DNA of 64,000 nucleotides, taken from assembly GCF_000280055.1 (NCBI RefSeq), contig NZ_ALAB01000027.1, positions 186,001 through 250,000 on the forward strand. The letters run 5' to 3'. Both the position numbers and the translations under genes were made by a program. The notes under the pieces were generated by a model that saw only the letters and a program-made list of their open reading frames with translations, was not told the DNA's origin and ran no database searches. Origin of the DNA: Alishewanella aestuarii B11. Lineage in GTDB: Bacteria; Pseudomonadota; Gammaproteobacteria; Enterobacterales; Alteromonadaceae. This document shows, piece by piece, positions 8,877 to 19,142 of this stretch. The first letter of the stretch is position 1. The number at the start of each line of letters is the position of its first letter.

Positions 8877-9963
8877 GGGCCACCTCACCTGGCTTGGCTG
8901 CGGTTTGAACCACCAGCCGTAACCGGTTAAAAATTAACAGTGCCAGAATGGCCGTCAGCCCCAACAGGAAAAAGAACAGGTACTTCGGTAACCAGTCCCA
9001 CCACCAGTCAAAAAACTTGGTATACAGGAACAACGCAAAGAACATATTACCGGTGAGCATTAACTTTGCCGCCTGTTGCCGGATACCGTACAGCACCAGC
9101 AAGGCGCTACAGACAAAACCCAGCACCTGATACAGTCCCTCAATGACGCCATGCGACCAGGGTAAATAACTGACACTGCCCCAGTTCGCCAGGATCAGTA
9201 TCGCGATAAAGAACACTACCGCAGCGAGGATCTGATAGGTGGCAGCAAAACCATCGTAGCGCTGCTGCTTAAATTTAAGGGGTAATAAAAAGAACAACAG
9301 GCTGGTTAACAAAAAATGTTCCGGATATTCGCCGGTCGACACCCAGTAGCTGCCCATCCAGCTGCCAAAACGGGCGCCAAGAAAAATATAACTACAGAGC
9401 ATACCCACAGCTAACAGTAACCGCAGGTTTAGTAAGTACGCCAGCGTAAAGGCATAGAGCGCAAAGACGGCAAAAGCATTCGGCGATGCCGGCAAATTAA
9501 AAATACTGCCCAGCATGACGATATTCAGCACCCAAGCGGCGAAGGACACTAGAGCCGCCAGCTTGGCATAGTAACCGCTGGCATCGATCCGCATGAGCCA
9601 CCCGACCAGCCCCAGGCTTAACAGCGGCGCACTGATCAACAGTCCGACCTGGGCTGCGGTACCAAAGAACCCCCAATACTGATAGAACAGAAAAAACAAA
9701 CTGGCAGCCAGCGCCAGCGCACCCAAGAAAGAAACGATTTGCATGCCCAGCGAAAGATGCCGGGCCTTAGCATTCAGATCGATATTCAGGCTATGCTGAA
9801 ACTGCTGTAACAACGCATCGTGATAGTCGCGCACCTTACCGGCCTGCAACTCAGGCGGCAATAAGCCTTGTTCGGCCAGCAGTTGTTGCTCGGCGCGAAA
9901 CGCCAGGATTTGATCGACACGCTCTTGTGCCTGGGTTTTATTCAGCGGGGGTGAGCTACTCAA
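8869..9963 (-). CDS. DUF2157-like polytopic membrane protein
   Basis: The 364-residue product has a soluble N-terminus of about 65 residues (helical, EQGLLPPEL) followed by about ten hydrophobic segments to the end. This layout matches DUF2157-type membrane proteins, which are often paired with a smaller membrane-anchored partner, as here. No catalytic motif is visible. The start is TTG at 9963 with AGGGA upstream; no in-frame ATG occurs near. Translation appears coupled to the downstream gene through an overlap of 8 bp. The function is unknown. Confidence 0.7.
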   Translation of the reverse strand: MSSSPPLNKTQAQERVDQILAFRAEQQLLAEQGLLPPELQAGKVRDYHDALLQQFQHSLNIDLNAKARHLSLGMQIVSFLGALALAASLFFLFYQYWGFFGTAAQVGLLISAPLLSLGLVGWLMRIDASGYYAKLAALVSFAAWVLNIVMLGSIFNLPASPNAFAVFALYAFTLAYLLNLRLLLAVGMLCSYIFLGARFGSWMGSYWVSTGEYPEHFLLTSLLFFLLPLKFKQQRYDGFAATYQILAAVVFFIAILILANWGSVSYLPWSHGVIEGLYQVLGFVCSALLVLYGIRQQAAKLMLTGNMFFALFLYTKFFDWWWDWLPKYLFFFLLGLTAILALLIFNRLRLVVQTAAKPGEVAHV

Positions 9964-10023
9964 TGCGTCTGTCCCTGTTAGCGATGGCCGGGCAAATTGC
10001 CACTATTGCGTCCTTGCAGCATA

Positions 10024-10054
10024 GGCGAACTGTTGCCGGATGCAACAGTTCGCC
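10024..10054 (-). terminator. hairpin after the decarboxylase gene
   Basis: Perfect 13-bp arms (GGCGAACTGTTGC and its complement) enclose a 5-nt loop directly after the stop codon at 10061. The T-run that follows on the minus strand is weak, so it may be an inefficient terminator or an mRNA 3'-stabilising hairpin. Confidence 0.55.
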
Positions 10055-10060
10055 ACGACT

Positions 10061-12316
10061 TTACTCTAGCACCACATCAATAAAATACTTCACTTCACCG
10101 TCAACTGTTTCCCGTACTAAACCGTGCACGTCGGTTTCAAAGCCCGGGAACTCGCAGTTAAAGGCGCGGGTGAATTTCAGATAGTTGATAATGGTTTTAT
10201 TAAAGCGCTCGCCCGGCACCATCAGTGGAATGCCCGGTGGATAAGGCGTTACCAGCATAGCAGTAACCCGGCCTTCGATATCATCAATCGACACCCGTTC
10301 AATTTCACGGTGGGCCATCTTGGCCCAGGCATCGGCTGGCGTCATCGCGGTTTCGATATTCGACAGATACATCTCAGTCGTGACCTTAGCCACATCGTAC
10401 TTACGGTACATATTGTGGATGCGCTGACACAGATCGCGCAGGCCGACTTTTTCATAGCGCGGGTTCTTGGCGGCAAACTCCGGCATTACCCGCCACATTG
10501 GCAGGTTCTGGTCATAGTCGTCTTTAAACTGCTGCAGCTCGGTCACCATCGAGTTCCAGCGCCCCTTGGTAATACCGATAGTAAACATAATAAAGAACGA
10601 ATAGAGGCCGGTTTTCTCAATAATAATACCGTGTTCGGCCAGGTACTTGCTGACGATAGCGGCCGGAATACCGGTTTCATCAAACTGACCATGCAGGTTC
10701 ATGCCTGGCGTAATGATGGTGGCCTTGATCGGATCCAGCATATTAAAGCCCGATTCAATCTCGCCAAAACCGTGCCAGCTGTCCTGCGCATGCAGTACCC
10801 ACTTCTCACGGTTACCGATGCCCTCTTCCGGCAAACGATCCGGGCCCCAGACTTTAAACCACCAGTCATCCTCACCAAACTCGGCATCCACTTTGCGCAT
10901 CGCGCGGCGAAAATCGATCGCTTCCAGTAAGCTTTCTTCTACCAGCGCCGTACCACCCGGTGGCTCCATCATCGCTGCGGCCACGTCACAGCTGGCAATA
11001 ATTGCATATTGCGGGCTGGTGGAGCTGTGCATCAGATAAGACTCGTTAAAGCGATGGGTATCTAAGCTGCGTTTTTCGGCATTTTGCACCAGAATTTGTG
11101 ATGCCTGGGATAAACCGGCCAGCAGTTTATGCGTCGACTGGGTGGCAAACACCAGCGTATCTTCTGACCGCGGCCGATCTTTACCGATGGCATGCATATT
11201 GTGGTAGAACTCATGGAAGCTGGCATGCGGCAGCCAGGCTTCGTCAAAATGCAGGGTGTCGATGGTCGAGCCCAGCTCCTGCTTAATCTCTTCCACGTTA
11301 TACAAAATACCGTCATAGGTACTCTGGGTAATGGTCAGAATGCGTGGCTTTTTATTTTTCGCATTGCGGGCAAAGGGATTAGCCTCAATCTTCTTTGCAA
11401 TGGCTTCGGGTGAAAACTCACTTTTCGGGATCGGGCCAATAATGCCGTAATGGTTGCGGGTCGGCATTAAAAATACCGGGATCGCACCGGTCATAATAAT
11501 CGAGTGCAGAATGGATTTATGACAGTTACGGTCGACTACCACGATATCACCCGGCGCCACCACGGAGTGCCAGACCATCTTATTCGAGGTGGAGGTACCG
11601 TTGGTGACAAAGAACAGGTGATCGGCATTAAAGATCCGCGCCGCATTGGCTTCGCTCTCTGCTACCGGGCCAGTGTGGTCTAACAGCTGACCTAATTCAT
11701 CCACCGAGTTACAGACATCGGCGCGCAGCATATTCTCACCAAAGAATTGGTGGAACATCTGCCCCACCGGGCTCTTTAAAAAGGCCACGCCACCGGAGTG
11801 TCCGGGGCAGTGCCAGGAGTAAGAGCTATCTTGGGCATAATCCATCAGCGCAGTAAAAAACGGTGGCGCTAAAGCATCCAGGTATTTGCGTGCTTCGCGG
11901 ATAATATGCCGTGCCACAAACTCCGGCGTGTCTTCAAACATATGGATAAAGCCATGCAGCTCACGCAAAATATCGTTCGGGATATGCCGGCTGGTGCGGG
12001 TTTCGCCATAAAGGAAGATTGGAATATCGGCATTGCGTTTGCGCACTTCCTTCACAAAGGCGCGTAGCTCAGCCAGTGCCACATTCACTTCCTGCTCACT
12101 GCCGCTGCCAAACTCTTCATCATCAATCGACAAAATAAAACAGGAGGCGCGGCTGGCCTGCTGGGCAAAGGCGGTCAGATCGACATAGCTGGTGTAGCCA
12201 ATGACTTCAAAGCCGTGGCTGCCAATGGCTTCTGCCAGATCACGGATCCCTGAGCCAGAGATATTCTCAGAGCGGAAGTCTTCATCTATTACAATGACCG
12301 GAAAACGAAATTTCAT
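10061..12316 (-). CDS. Orn/Lys/Arg decarboxylase, PLP-dependent
   Basis: This 751-residue fold-type I decarboxylase removes the carboxyl group of a basic amino acid to give agmatine, cadaverine or putrescine. The N-terminal wing domain (about 1-130, response-regulator-like) is present. The PLP lysine is Lys397 in STHKLLAGLSQAS, and the aspartate binding the PLP ring is in HFDEAW (about 356-361). The PGHSGGVAF segment near 171 is typical. The length equals that of the AdiA/LdcC class. Substrate choice cannot be read with confidence. It starts 10 bp after der, so it is probably read from the der transcript. With speD in the same window, a polyamine role is plausible. Confidence 0.9.
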   Translation of the reverse strand: MKFRFPVIVIDEDFRSENISGSGIRDLAEAIGSHGFEVIGYTSYVDLTAFAQQASRASCFILSIDDEEFGSGSEQEVNVALAELRAFVKEVRKRNADIPIFLYGETRTSRHIPNDILRELHGFIHMFEDTPEFVARHIIREARKYLDALAPPFFTALMDYAQDSSYSWHCPGHSGGVAFLKSPVGQMFHQFFGENMLRADVCNSVDELGQLLDHTGPVAESEANAARIFNADHLFFVTNGTSTSNKMVWHSVVAPGDIVVVDRNCHKSILHSIIMTGAIPVFLMPTRNHYGIIGPIPKSEFSPEAIAKKIEANPFARNAKNKKPRILTITQSTYDGILYNVEEIKQELGSTIDTLHFDEAWLPHASFHEFYHNMHAIGKDRPRSEDTLVFATQSTHKLLAGLSQASQILVQNAEKRSLDTHRFNESYLMHSSTSPQYAIIASCDVAAAMMEPPGGTALVEESLLEAIDFRRAMRKVDAEFGEDDWWFKVWGPDRLPEEGIGNREKWVLHAQDSWHGFGEIESGFNMLDPIKATIITPGMNLHGQFDETGIPAAIVSKYLAEHGIIIEKTGLYSFFIMFTIGITKGRWNSMVTELQQFKDDYDQNLPMWRVMPEFAAKNPRYEKVGLRDLCQRIHNMYRKYDVAKVTTEMYLSNIETAMTPADAWAKMAHREIERVSIDDIEGRVTAMLVTPYPPGIPLMVPGERFNKTIINYLKFTRAFNCEFPGFETDVHGLVRETVDGEVKYFIDVVLE

Positions 12317-12326
12317 CGGGTGATCC

Positions 12327-13823
12327 TTAGTTCTTCTGTGCCAGTTTTTGCCGCGCTTTTAACAGCCGCTCGCGCTTATATTTCTGCAACGCGGTTTCAG
12401 TGTTCTTTTTGGTCGGGGTAAAGGGGTTTTCGCCTTCGCGGAATTCAATGCGAATTGGCGTGCCCATCATCTGCAACGCCTTGCGATAATAGTTCATCAG
12501 ATAGCGCTTATAGGAATCTGGCAAATCTTTTACCTGGTTACCATGAATAACGATAATAGGCGGGTTGTAACCACCGGCATGGGCATACTTTAACTTTACC
12601 CGCCGTCCGGCAACCATTGGTGGCTGATGATCTTCCTGCGCCATTTTCATAATCCGCGTCAGCAGCGAAGTACTGACCCGCTTAGTGGCAGAATCAAAGG
12701 CTTCTTCCACCGACTCAAATAAATTACCGACACCAGAGCCATGCAAGGCCGAGATAAAGTGCAGCCGGGCAAAGTCGATAAAGCCCAGGCGGCGGTCCAG
12801 CTCACGTTTAATCTCATCTTTCACGCTGTCGTTCAGGCCATCCCATTTATTAACTGCCAACACTAAGGAACGACCAGCATTCAGCACAAAGCCGAGGATG
12901 CTTAAATCCTGATCGGAAATGCCCTGCCGCGCATCCAGCACTAATACCACCACATTGGCATCTTCAATCGCCTGCAGGGTTTTCACCACGGAGAATTTTT
13001 CGACCATATCATCGATCTTGCCGCGACGACGCACGCCAGCGGTATCAATCAAGGTGTAGTTACGGTCGTTGCGCTGCATCGGAATATAAATCGAATCGCG
13101 GGTGGTGCCGGGCATATCATAGACCACCACCCGCTCTTCGCCGAGGATGCGGTTGGTCAGTGTCGATTTGCCGACATTGGGCCGGCCCACAATTGCCAGT
13201 TTAATATGCTCGGAACGCAAGCGCGCCGCTTCGGCCTCGGCTTCTTCCTCTGTCATTTCTTTAAAATCGGCCGATTCGGTAAATTCAGCGTCATCCTGCG
13301 CTTCGCCCTCTGCTGCCGCGGGCAACTGTTGTTGTAGGAACGGCAGTAACGCCAGTTGCAGTAACGAGGTAACACCGCGACCATGCGCCGCGGCAATCGG
13401 ATAGACTTCGCCCAGGCCCAGGCTGTAAAAATCCGCGACTGCGGTATCGGCATCCAGGCCATCGGTTTTATTGGCAACCAGAAATACCGGCTTTTCGACT
13501 TTACGAATATGCGCCGCGATAGCCGTATCACCAACCGTTGCGCCGGCACGGGCGTCAACCATAAACAGCACCACATCCGCTTCGGCAATGGCTTTTAATG
13601 ACTGCTCAGCCATCTCCACTTCAATGCCTTGCTCATTGCCATCGATACCACCGGTATCGACCACGATAAACTCCATGCCTTCAAACTTTACCGAACCGTA
13701 TTTACGATCGCGGGTCAGCCCCGGAAAATCCGCCACCAGGGCATCCCGGGTGCGGGTCAGGCGGTTAAATAACGTCGATTTGCCAACATTGGCGCGCCCT
13801 ACCAGGGCCACTACAGGTAACAT
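12327..13823 (-). CDS. der: ribosome-assembly GTPase Der (EngA)
   Basis: Der is an essential GTPase with two tandem G domains that matures the 50S subunit. G domain 1 opens with GRANVGKST (most homologues have GRPNVGKST) and G domain 2 with GRPNVGKST near residue 210; a KH-like C-terminal domain follows. The acidic linker between the G domains is long and rich in Glu, Asp and Ala. I place the start at ATG 13823 (498 residues, [10 protein letters not shown]) because GAGG lies 9 bp upstream; an in-frame TTG at 13847 would add eight residues unlike the family. It sits downstream of bamB, the conserved order. Confidence 0.97.
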   Translation of the reverse strand: MLPVVALVGRANVGKSTLFNRLTRTRDALVADFPGLTRDRKYGSVKFEGMEFIVVDTGGIDGNEQGIEVEMAEQSLKAIAEADVVLFMVDARAGATVGDTAIAAHIRKVEKPVFLVANKTDGLDADTAVADFYSLGLGEVYPIAAAHGRGVTSLLQLALLPFLQQQLPAAAEGEAQDDAEFTESADFKEMTEEEAEAEAARLRSEHIKLAIVGRPNVGKSTLTNRILGEERVVVYDMPGTTRDSIYIPMQRNDRNYTLIDTAGVRRRGKIDDMVEKFSVVKTLQAIEDANVVVLVLDARQGISDQDLSILGFVLNAGRSLVLAVNKWDGLNDSVKDEIKRELDRRLGFIDFARLHFISALHGSGVGNLFESVEEAFDSATKRVSTSLLTRIMKMAQEDHQPPMVAGRRVKLKYAHAGGYNPPIIVIHGNQVKDLPDSYKRYLMNYYRKALQMMGTPIRIEFREGENPFTPTKKNTETALQKYKRERLLKARQKLAQKN

Positions 13824-13845
13824 GGTGTCAACCTCAAAAAATAAC

Positions 13846-13872
13846 AAAACAGGCCTGAGTCAGGCCTGTTTT
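13846..13872 (-). terminator. terminator-like hairpin between bamB and der
   Basis: AAAACAGGCCTGA and its complement form a strong stem. On the minus strand it is followed by TTTTGTTATTTTTT, the expected U-rich tail. It lies between the bamB stop and the der ribosome site, so part of the bamB transcription should end here and der probably depends on read-through or an undetected promoter. Confidence 0.75.
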
Positions 13873-13898
13873 CAGTTTAAAAGCGCAACCCGCCTGTG

Positions 13899-15086
13899 TT
13901 AAGGCGTTTGCAGTACGGTCAGCTCGCCATCGCGGGTACTGATCACCAGCACCTCGTTATTGCTGACCGGCTCACGGAAAAAGCCGGAGCTGTCAAAACT
14001 TTGCCGGGCAACAAAATCACCGCTGTTGCGATCCAGCCAATGTAAATTGCCTTTATTATCACCCACCACCAGATAGTCTTTATACACAGCCGGTCCGGTC
14101 AGGAAATGGCGGTGCAATCCGGTTTGGCTCCATAATTCAGTACCATTGCGCCGATCGACGGCATGGATCCGCCCGACCGAGTCCACCAGATACAACACTG
14201 TGCCCTGCACTGTCATATTGCGGAAGCTGGCATAATCACGCTTCCACAATTGCTGGCCGGTGCGCAGGTCCAGTGCATGCAATTCGCCATTAAAGGCAAT
14301 GCTATAGATGGTACCGGCGATGACTATCGGCTTGGCATCGACATCGACCAGCCGTGACAGATCGGTACTGCCTTTGGGCGTGGCAATATTTTCTTCCCAG
14401 GCCTGAAAGCCGCGATCAACTATTAGCACGCCAACCCGACCGCTGGCCGTGCCATACACCACGCCACCACTGTCAATCACCGGCTCACCTGTACCGCGCA
14501 GCGTCAGAGGCGGCTGCTCGTTCTCAAAAATCCAGCGCTGTTCACCATTGTCTGAGCTTAGACCAACCAGAGCGCCAGTGCCTAATTTTGCTACCACAAA
14601 ACCATCACCGACGGCCGGGCTAACCAGCACCTCTCCCGGAACCTGTACCCGCCAGCTTAACTGACCTGTTTCGGCATTCAGTGCAACAACTTCGCCATTT
14701 TCGGTACCGAAATAGATATTACCAAAGCCCTGGCTGATACCACCGGCAATGCGGGCATTATCCGACGAGAAACGCTGACGTAGCTTCTGGATTGTCGATA
14801 GGGTGTCGTCTTTGCGCAGGTCATAGGTCCAGAGCCGTTTGCCGGAGCTCAGCTCAAACGCCATTACCATGCCCTCGCGGCTGGCCATATAGACCCGCTC
14901 GGCATGAATCAATGGCCTTAAGCCTGATTCATAATGCGCTACGCCCTTACCAACCTGAGCACTCCAAACTTTTTTCGGACTGATCTGATTTTGTACTTCT
15001 GGCAATACCAGCTTCTCTTTGCTGGAGCAGGCAGCCAGCGTTAGGGTCATCAATACGACCGCGGCCTGTTTAACTGAAAATCTCAT
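13899..15086 (-). CDS. bamB: outer-membrane assembly lipoprotein BamB
   Basis: BamB is a periplasmic lipoprotein of the BAM complex that inserts beta-barrel proteins into the outer membrane. The signal peptide ends in the lipobox LAAC with Cys20. The rest forms repeated PQQ-like beta-propeller blades, visible as recurring segments such as VYMASREGMVMAFELSSG, NIYFGTENGEVVALNAETG and LVVGDNKGNLHWLDRNSG. The 395 residues match the family. It lies 9 bp after yfgM, the classic yfgM-bamB-der order. Confidence 0.97.
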   Translation of the reverse strand: MRFSVKQAAVVLMTLTLAACSSKEKLVLPEVQNQISPKKVWSAQVGKGVAHYESGLRPLIHAERVYMASREGMVMAFELSSGKRLWTYDLRKDDTLSTIQKLRQRFSSDNARIAGGISQGFGNIYFGTENGEVVALNAETGQLSWRVQVPGEVLVSPAVGDGFVVAKLGTGALVGLSSDNGEQRWIFENEQPPLTLRGTGEPVIDSGGVVYGTASGRVGVLIVDRGFQAWEENIATPKGSTDLSRLVDVDAKPIVIAGTIYSIAFNGELHALDLRTGQQLWKRDYASFRNMTVQGTVLYLVDSVGRIHAVDRRNGTELWSQTGLHRHFLTGPAVYKDYLVVGDNKGNLHWLDRNSGDFVARQSFDSSGFFREPVSNNEVLVISTRDGELTVLQTP

Positions 15087-15095
15087 GCCGGCCCC

Positions 15096-15725
15096 TTAAT
15101 TCGTCACAGCAACGTGCGCCAGCTCATCCAGCTTAATTTGTACCAACTGCGTGTTCTGTGGTGCTTTGCTAAGCGCCAATTGATAAGCAGCTTTAGCAGC
15201 AACCAAATCACCACTTTGCTGCAAAATATCGCCTTTTAACTCGGCTTGTTGCGCAGCAAAGCTTTCCGGTACCGGCTGATTAACGGTGGCCAGAGCAGCC
15301 GCCAGATCACCGATTTCACGCTGTACCCGGGCTAACCGCAATTGGGCAATAGCCTTAACGCCGGCATCTTTGGTTTGCTGTTGTACCCAGCTCAGCTGTT
15401 GTACAGCCAGGGCTAAATCCCCTTTATTAACCGCTTCTCTGGCAGTTAATAAGGCGGCAAAAATAGCATAGTTATTGGAGCCCTGAGCGGTAATAAAACT
15501 CTGCGCCTGGGCGATCCATTCGTCGTCACCGCCCTGCTGTTGCACTAACTGGCTGTAACTACCGGATAAGGCTTCAGCGCTGGCACGTTGCTCCGCCTGA
15601 TAATAGCGCCAGCCATAGAGGGTGGCTAAACCAATAACGACACCACCGACAATGGCTTTGCCGTACTCGTTCCAAAAGCGTTTAATGGCCTCAACCTGTT
15701 GTTCTTCACTGCTGTAAATTTCCAC
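15096..15725 (-). CDS. yfgM: YfgM, ancillary SecYEG translocon / periplasmic chaperone-network protein
   Basis: YfgM is an inner-membrane protein with a TPR-like periplasmic domain. In E. coli it binds SecYEG with PpiD and hands proteins to periplasmic chaperones. The N-terminus MEIYSSEEQQVEAIKRFW is followed by one membrane helix (about residues 24-42) and helical repeats to residue 209. The start is GTG at 15725 with GGAG 9 bp upstream. It sits between hisS and bamB, as in E. coli. Confidence 0.93.
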   Translation of the reverse strand: MEIYSSEEQQVEAIKRFWNEYGKAIVGGVVIGLATLYGWRYYQAEQRASAEALSGSYSQLVQQQGGDDEWIAQAQSFITAQGSNNYAIFAALLTAREAVNKGDLALAVQQLSWVQQQTKDAGVKAIAQLRLARVQREIGDLAAALATVNQPVPESFAAQQAELKGDILQQSGDLVAAKAAYQLALSKAPQNTQLVQIKLDELAHVAVTN

Positions 15726-15744
15726 CTAACTACTCCGTATACTT

Positions 15745-17010
15745 TCAGGCCAGCTGCTGTGCTAGTTCACTCAGCTTTAGCGTTTGTTGTGGCTTCTCTT
15801 CGCGCAACCATTTAACGGTAATTTCCTGCCGCGCCAGTTCTTCTTCGCCTAAAATCAGCGCTATGGCTGCGCCTGACTTGTCTGCTTTTTTAAATTGTTT
15901 TTTCAGGTTACCGCCACCGCAGTGCAAGATAACACGTTTTGCCGGTAACTCGCTACGCAGCCTTTCGGCAACACTTATAGCGGCAAGTTCCGCAGTTTCA
16001 CCCATCGCCAGCAGATAAATATCCGCTTGCGCCGGTAAATCCGGTGCCAGATTTAAACTTTGCAGTAACAGGATTAAGCGCTCCAGCCCCATCGCAAAGC
16101 CAACCGCAGGGGTCGCCTTGCCACCGAGCTGCTCAACCAAACCATCATAACGACCACCGGCACAGACGGTACCCTGAGCGCCAAGCTCAGTGGTTACCCA
16201 TTCAAATACGGTTTTGTTGTAATAATCCAGGCCACGTACCAGTCGTGGATTAATCACAAACTCAATACCGGCTGCGGTTAAACGCTGCTGCAGCGAGGCA
16301 AAATGTGCGGCAGACTCAGCGTCCAGATGCTCAGCCAGTTTAGGCGCTTTAGCCAGCACCTCAGCCAGCGCCGGATTTTTACTGTCCAGCACCCGCAGCG
16401 GGTTGCTATACAGCCGGCGCAGACTGTCTTCATCCAGCAAGTCTTTATGTTGTTCCAGATAAGCAACTAACTTATCGCGATAGGCGGCACGCGCCTCATT
16501 GGAGCCGAGTGAGTTCAGTTCCAGTTTTACATAAGGCGTTAAACCCAGCTTTTGCCAAATCCGCGCCGTCAGAATAATCACTTCAGCATCAATATCCGGC
16601 GTGGCAATACCGAAGGCTTCCAGACCAAACTGATGAAACTGGCGGTAACGACCTTTTTGCGGCCGCTCGTGGCGGAACATCGGCCCGGTATACCACAGCC
16701 GCTGTTCCTGATTGTACAGTAAACCATGTTCATTGCCGGCGCGGACGCAGCAGGCGGTACCTTCCGGGCGCAGCGTCAAGCTGTCGCCATTGCGATCGGT
16801 AAAGGTATACATCTCTTTTTCAACGATATCGGTGACTTCACCAATCGAGCGTTTAAACAGCTCGGTCATCTCGACAATCGGAAAACGGATTTCGCTGTAA
16901 CCATAACTGGCAGCGGTGTCGCGCAAGGTGGTTTCTACATATTGCCAGAGGGCACTGTCCTGCGGCAGGCAGTCATTCATGCCGCGAATTGCCTGGATTT
17001 GCTTCGACAA
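15745..17010 (-). CDS. hisS: histidyl-tRNA synthetase
   Basis: HisS charges tRNA-His and is a class II synthetase working as a dimer. Motif 2 ([16 protein letters not shown]), the histidine-specific RGLDYYN segment and motif 3 (GFAMGLERL) are all visible, and the anticodon-binding domain follows. I place the start at TTG 17010 (421 residues, beginning [13 protein letters not shown]) because GGAAG is correctly spaced upstream and this matches the E. coli N-terminus. The ATG at 17049 would add 13 residues with no family counterpart. A rare start codon may reduce expression. Confidence 0.97.
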   Translation of the reverse strand: MSKQIQAIRGMNDCLPQDSALWQYVETTLRDTAASYGYSEIRFPIVEMTELFKRSIGEVTDIVEKEMYTFTDRNGDSLTLRPEGTACCVRAGNEHGLLYNQEQRLWYTGPMFRHERPQKGRYRQFHQFGLEAFGIATPDIDAEVIILTARIWQKLGLTPYVKLELNSLGSNEARAAYRDKLVAYLEQHKDLLDEDSLRRLYSNPLRVLDSKNPALAEVLAKAPKLAEHLDAESAAHFASLQQRLTAAGIEFVINPRLVRGLDYYNKTVFEWVTTELGAQGTVCAGGRYDGLVEQLGGKATPAVGFAMGLERLILLLQSLNLAPDLPAQADIYLLAMGETAELAAISVAERLRSELPAKRVILHCGGGNLKKQFKKADKSGAAIALILGEEELARQEITVKWLREEKPQQTLKLSELAQQLA

Positions 17011-17103
17011 AATTTTGCTTCCATTTTGGGGGCGCCGCAGCGCCCACATGCAATAGGTTAATAAAAAAGCGTGATTATAATCTGTAGTGGCTGAAATGTC
17101 GCC

Positions 17104-18204
17104 CTAGACTTGCTTTACCGCAATCCGCTGCTGCAAATACTGCCGCACCTGCTGCTCCAGCTGCTCGGCAATGTTGTCATTATCGAGCCGCAGCTTTTGG
17201 CGTTCGCCATTCAGGTAAAAGCCACTTTTTTTACTGGCACCGGCGACACCTAAATCAGACACTAAGGCTTCACCCGGACCATTTACCACGCAACCAATTA
17301 CCGAAACGGTCAGGGGCTCTACTACATCTTCCAGCCGCTGCTCCAGCTCGTTCATGGTTTTAATCACATCAAATTCCTGCCGCGAACAGCTGGGGCAGGC
17401 AATAAAATTAATGCCGCGTGAGCGGATGCGCAGTGATTTCAGAATATCAAAGGCCACTTTAACTTCTTCCACCGGATCAGCGGCCAGCGAAATCCGTAAC
17501 GTATCGCCGATACCCTCAGCCAGCAGCATACCTAAGCCAATCGCTGACTTAACGGCGCCGGCGCGTGCACCACCGGCTTCGGTGATGCCAAGGTGCAAGG
17601 GCTGTTTAATTTGTGTCGCCAGTAAGCGATACGCACCTACCGCCAAAAACACATCTGACGCTTTAACACTAACTTTAAACTGATCGAAATTCAGCCGGTC
17701 CAGAATATCAACATGCCGCATTGCCGACTCAACCAGTGCTTCCGGTGTCGGCTCGCGGTATTTTTCCTGAATATCGGCTTCCAGCGAACCGCCATTAACG
17801 CCGATGCGGATCGGGATATTGTGATCGCGCGCCGCATCCACCACAGCACGGATCCGATCTTCACGACCAATATTGCCCGGGTTAATCCTTAAACAATCGA
17901 CACCATATTCAGCGACTTTCAGTGCGATACGGTAATCAAAATGAATATCTGCTACCAAGGGGATCGGCGATTGCTGTTTAATCAGCTTAAAGGCTTCCGC
18001 TGCTTCCATTGTTGGTACTGAGACCCGCACCAGATCGGCACCGGCCGCAGCAATAGCACGGATTTGCGCCACGGTCGCGTCAACGTCGGTAGTGCGGGTA
18101 TTGGTCATTGATTGCACGGCGATAGGGGCATCACCACCAATCAGTACATTACCGACCTTAATCTGAGTACTGGGCCGGCGCTTAATCGGATTCTCTGCAA
18201 ACAT
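17104..18204 (-). CDS. ispG: 4-hydroxy-3-methylbut-2-enyl diphosphate synthase (flavodoxin)
   Basis: IspG converts MEcPP to HMBPP in the MEP isoprenoid pathway and needs a 4Fe-4S cluster. The cluster cysteines are seen in [10 protein letters not shown] and in [10 protein letters not shown], and the N-terminal TIM barrel starts with [13 protein letters not shown]. The 366 residues agree with the family. The first base of its start codon region touches the rodZ stop, so rodZ-ispG translation is coupled. Its Fe-S need links it functionally to the nearby isc operon. Confidence 0.97.
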   Translation of the reverse strand: MFAENPIKRRPSTQIKVGNVLIGGDAPIAVQSMTNTRTTDVDATVAQIRAIAAAGADLVRVSVPTMEAAEAFKLIKQQSPIPLVADIHFDYRIALKVAEYGVDCLRINPGNIGREDRIRAVVDAARDHNIPIRIGVNGGSLEADIQEKYREPTPEALVESAMRHVDILDRLNFDQFKVSVKASDVFLAVGAYRLLATQIKQPLHLGITEAGGARAGAVKSAIGLGMLLAEGIGDTLRISLAADPVEEVKVAFDILKSLRIRSRGINFIACPSCSRQEFDVIKTMNELEQRLEDVVEPLTVSVIGCVVNGPGEALVSDLGVAGASKKSGFYLNGERQKLRLDNDNIAEQLEQQVRQYLQQRIAVKQV

Positions 18205-19142
18205 TATTCGTTTTGTCCTGACAAGGTAAACTTGGCAACGCGGTTACCGGGGAAACGCGACATATCGTAAGGCTGGTCATTTAATTCAATGCTTACCACG
18301 CCGGGATTGCCCAGGGTAATCACAAAAGGCCCTTTGGCGTTAAGTTCCATTACATAGCCGGCTTGTTTAGTACCAAAAGCAATACGATCGCCGTTGGCAT
18401 CCAACACATCAATCCAGCAGTTATCGCTAAAGGTCATCTTTAACCTGTCGTGTAACGACTGTGGCGGCTGTTCACTGACAGCACTGACCGCCTCCTCTTG
18501 CTGTAATGCCTGATTCAGCTGTTCCAGTTGCTGTTGTGCTGCCGGCGGTAAAGCCGTAACGTCAAGTTCGGTTAGCGTCTCTGCGACGGCAGTTGTTACT
18601 TCTGTTACTTCGGGCTCCACAGTAGCTACTTCAACCGCACCTGGCGGCGGTTCGCTAACGAGCACGGGTGTTGGCGCGACCAATGTCTGTGCCGGGCCCG
18701 GCAAAGCGTCACTCTGTAACAGCTTGTTCTCGCGAGCACTTTGCCAGAACCAGACTGCTAATGACACCAGCAATACCAGCACAATTAACCAGGTAAGCCA
18801 CATATAACGGGCTTCGGTGCGCTGTTTTGCCGAGCGGTTTGAAAAAGTGCGCATAGTTTTCACCGGCGCGCTTTTCACCTGATGCTGCTGCTCAAACCGG
18901 GTCAACAAGGCCTGTTCCGGCAATTTTAAAAACCGGGCGTATGACTTGAGATAGCCACGCATAAAGGTGGGTAAGATTGCCTTATCAGGCTGGTCCAATT
19001 CCAGGTTGCGTAAGATTTCGACCCGCAATTTCAGTTGCTGCGCAGCTTGTTCCAGGCTGAGTTGACGTTTTTCGCGTTCCTGGCGAAGGGTTTGACCAAC
19101 ACTTAATTCCTGTGTTGGTGGGTTAAGATCATTCTGGGTCAT
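18204..19142 (-). CDS. rodZ: cytoskeletal/cell-shape protein RodZ
   Basis: RodZ links MreB filaments to the cell-wall elongation machinery. The 312 residues show an N-terminal HTH domain (about 15-85, [20 protein letters not shown]), a basic juxtamembrane stretch, one membrane helix (about 113-133, [20 protein letters not shown]), a Pro/Val/Thr-rich periplasmic linker and a C-terminal DUF4115 beta domain ([15 protein letters not shown]). The linker is low-complexity. It overlaps the end of pilW by 14 bp and ispG by 1 bp. Confidence 0.94.
   Translation of the reverse strand: MTQNDLNPPTQELSVGQTLRQEREKRQLSLEQAAQQLKLRVEILRNLELDQPDKAILPTFMRGYLKSYARFLKLPEQALLTRFEQQHQVKSAPVKTMRTFSNRSAKQRTEARYMWLTWLIVLVLLVSLAVWFWQSARENKLLQSDALPGPAQTLVAPTPVLVSEPPPGAVEVATVEPEVTEVTTAVAETLTELDVTALPPAAQQQLEQLNQALQQEEAVSAVSEQPPQSLHDRLKMTFSDNCWIDVLDANGDRIAFGTKQAGYVMELNAKGPFVITLGNPGVVSIELNDQPYDMSRFPGNRVAKFTLSGQNE

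Noticed and set aside
10124-10930. 268-residue open frame opposite the decarboxylase gene
   Set aside because: It is fully antisense to a strongly conserved coding region and its composition is that of a shadow frame.
13471-13902. 143-residue frame opposite der
   Set aside because: Antisense to conserved Der motifs, no plausible ribosome site, composition rich in Ser/Thr/Arg as expected for a shadow.
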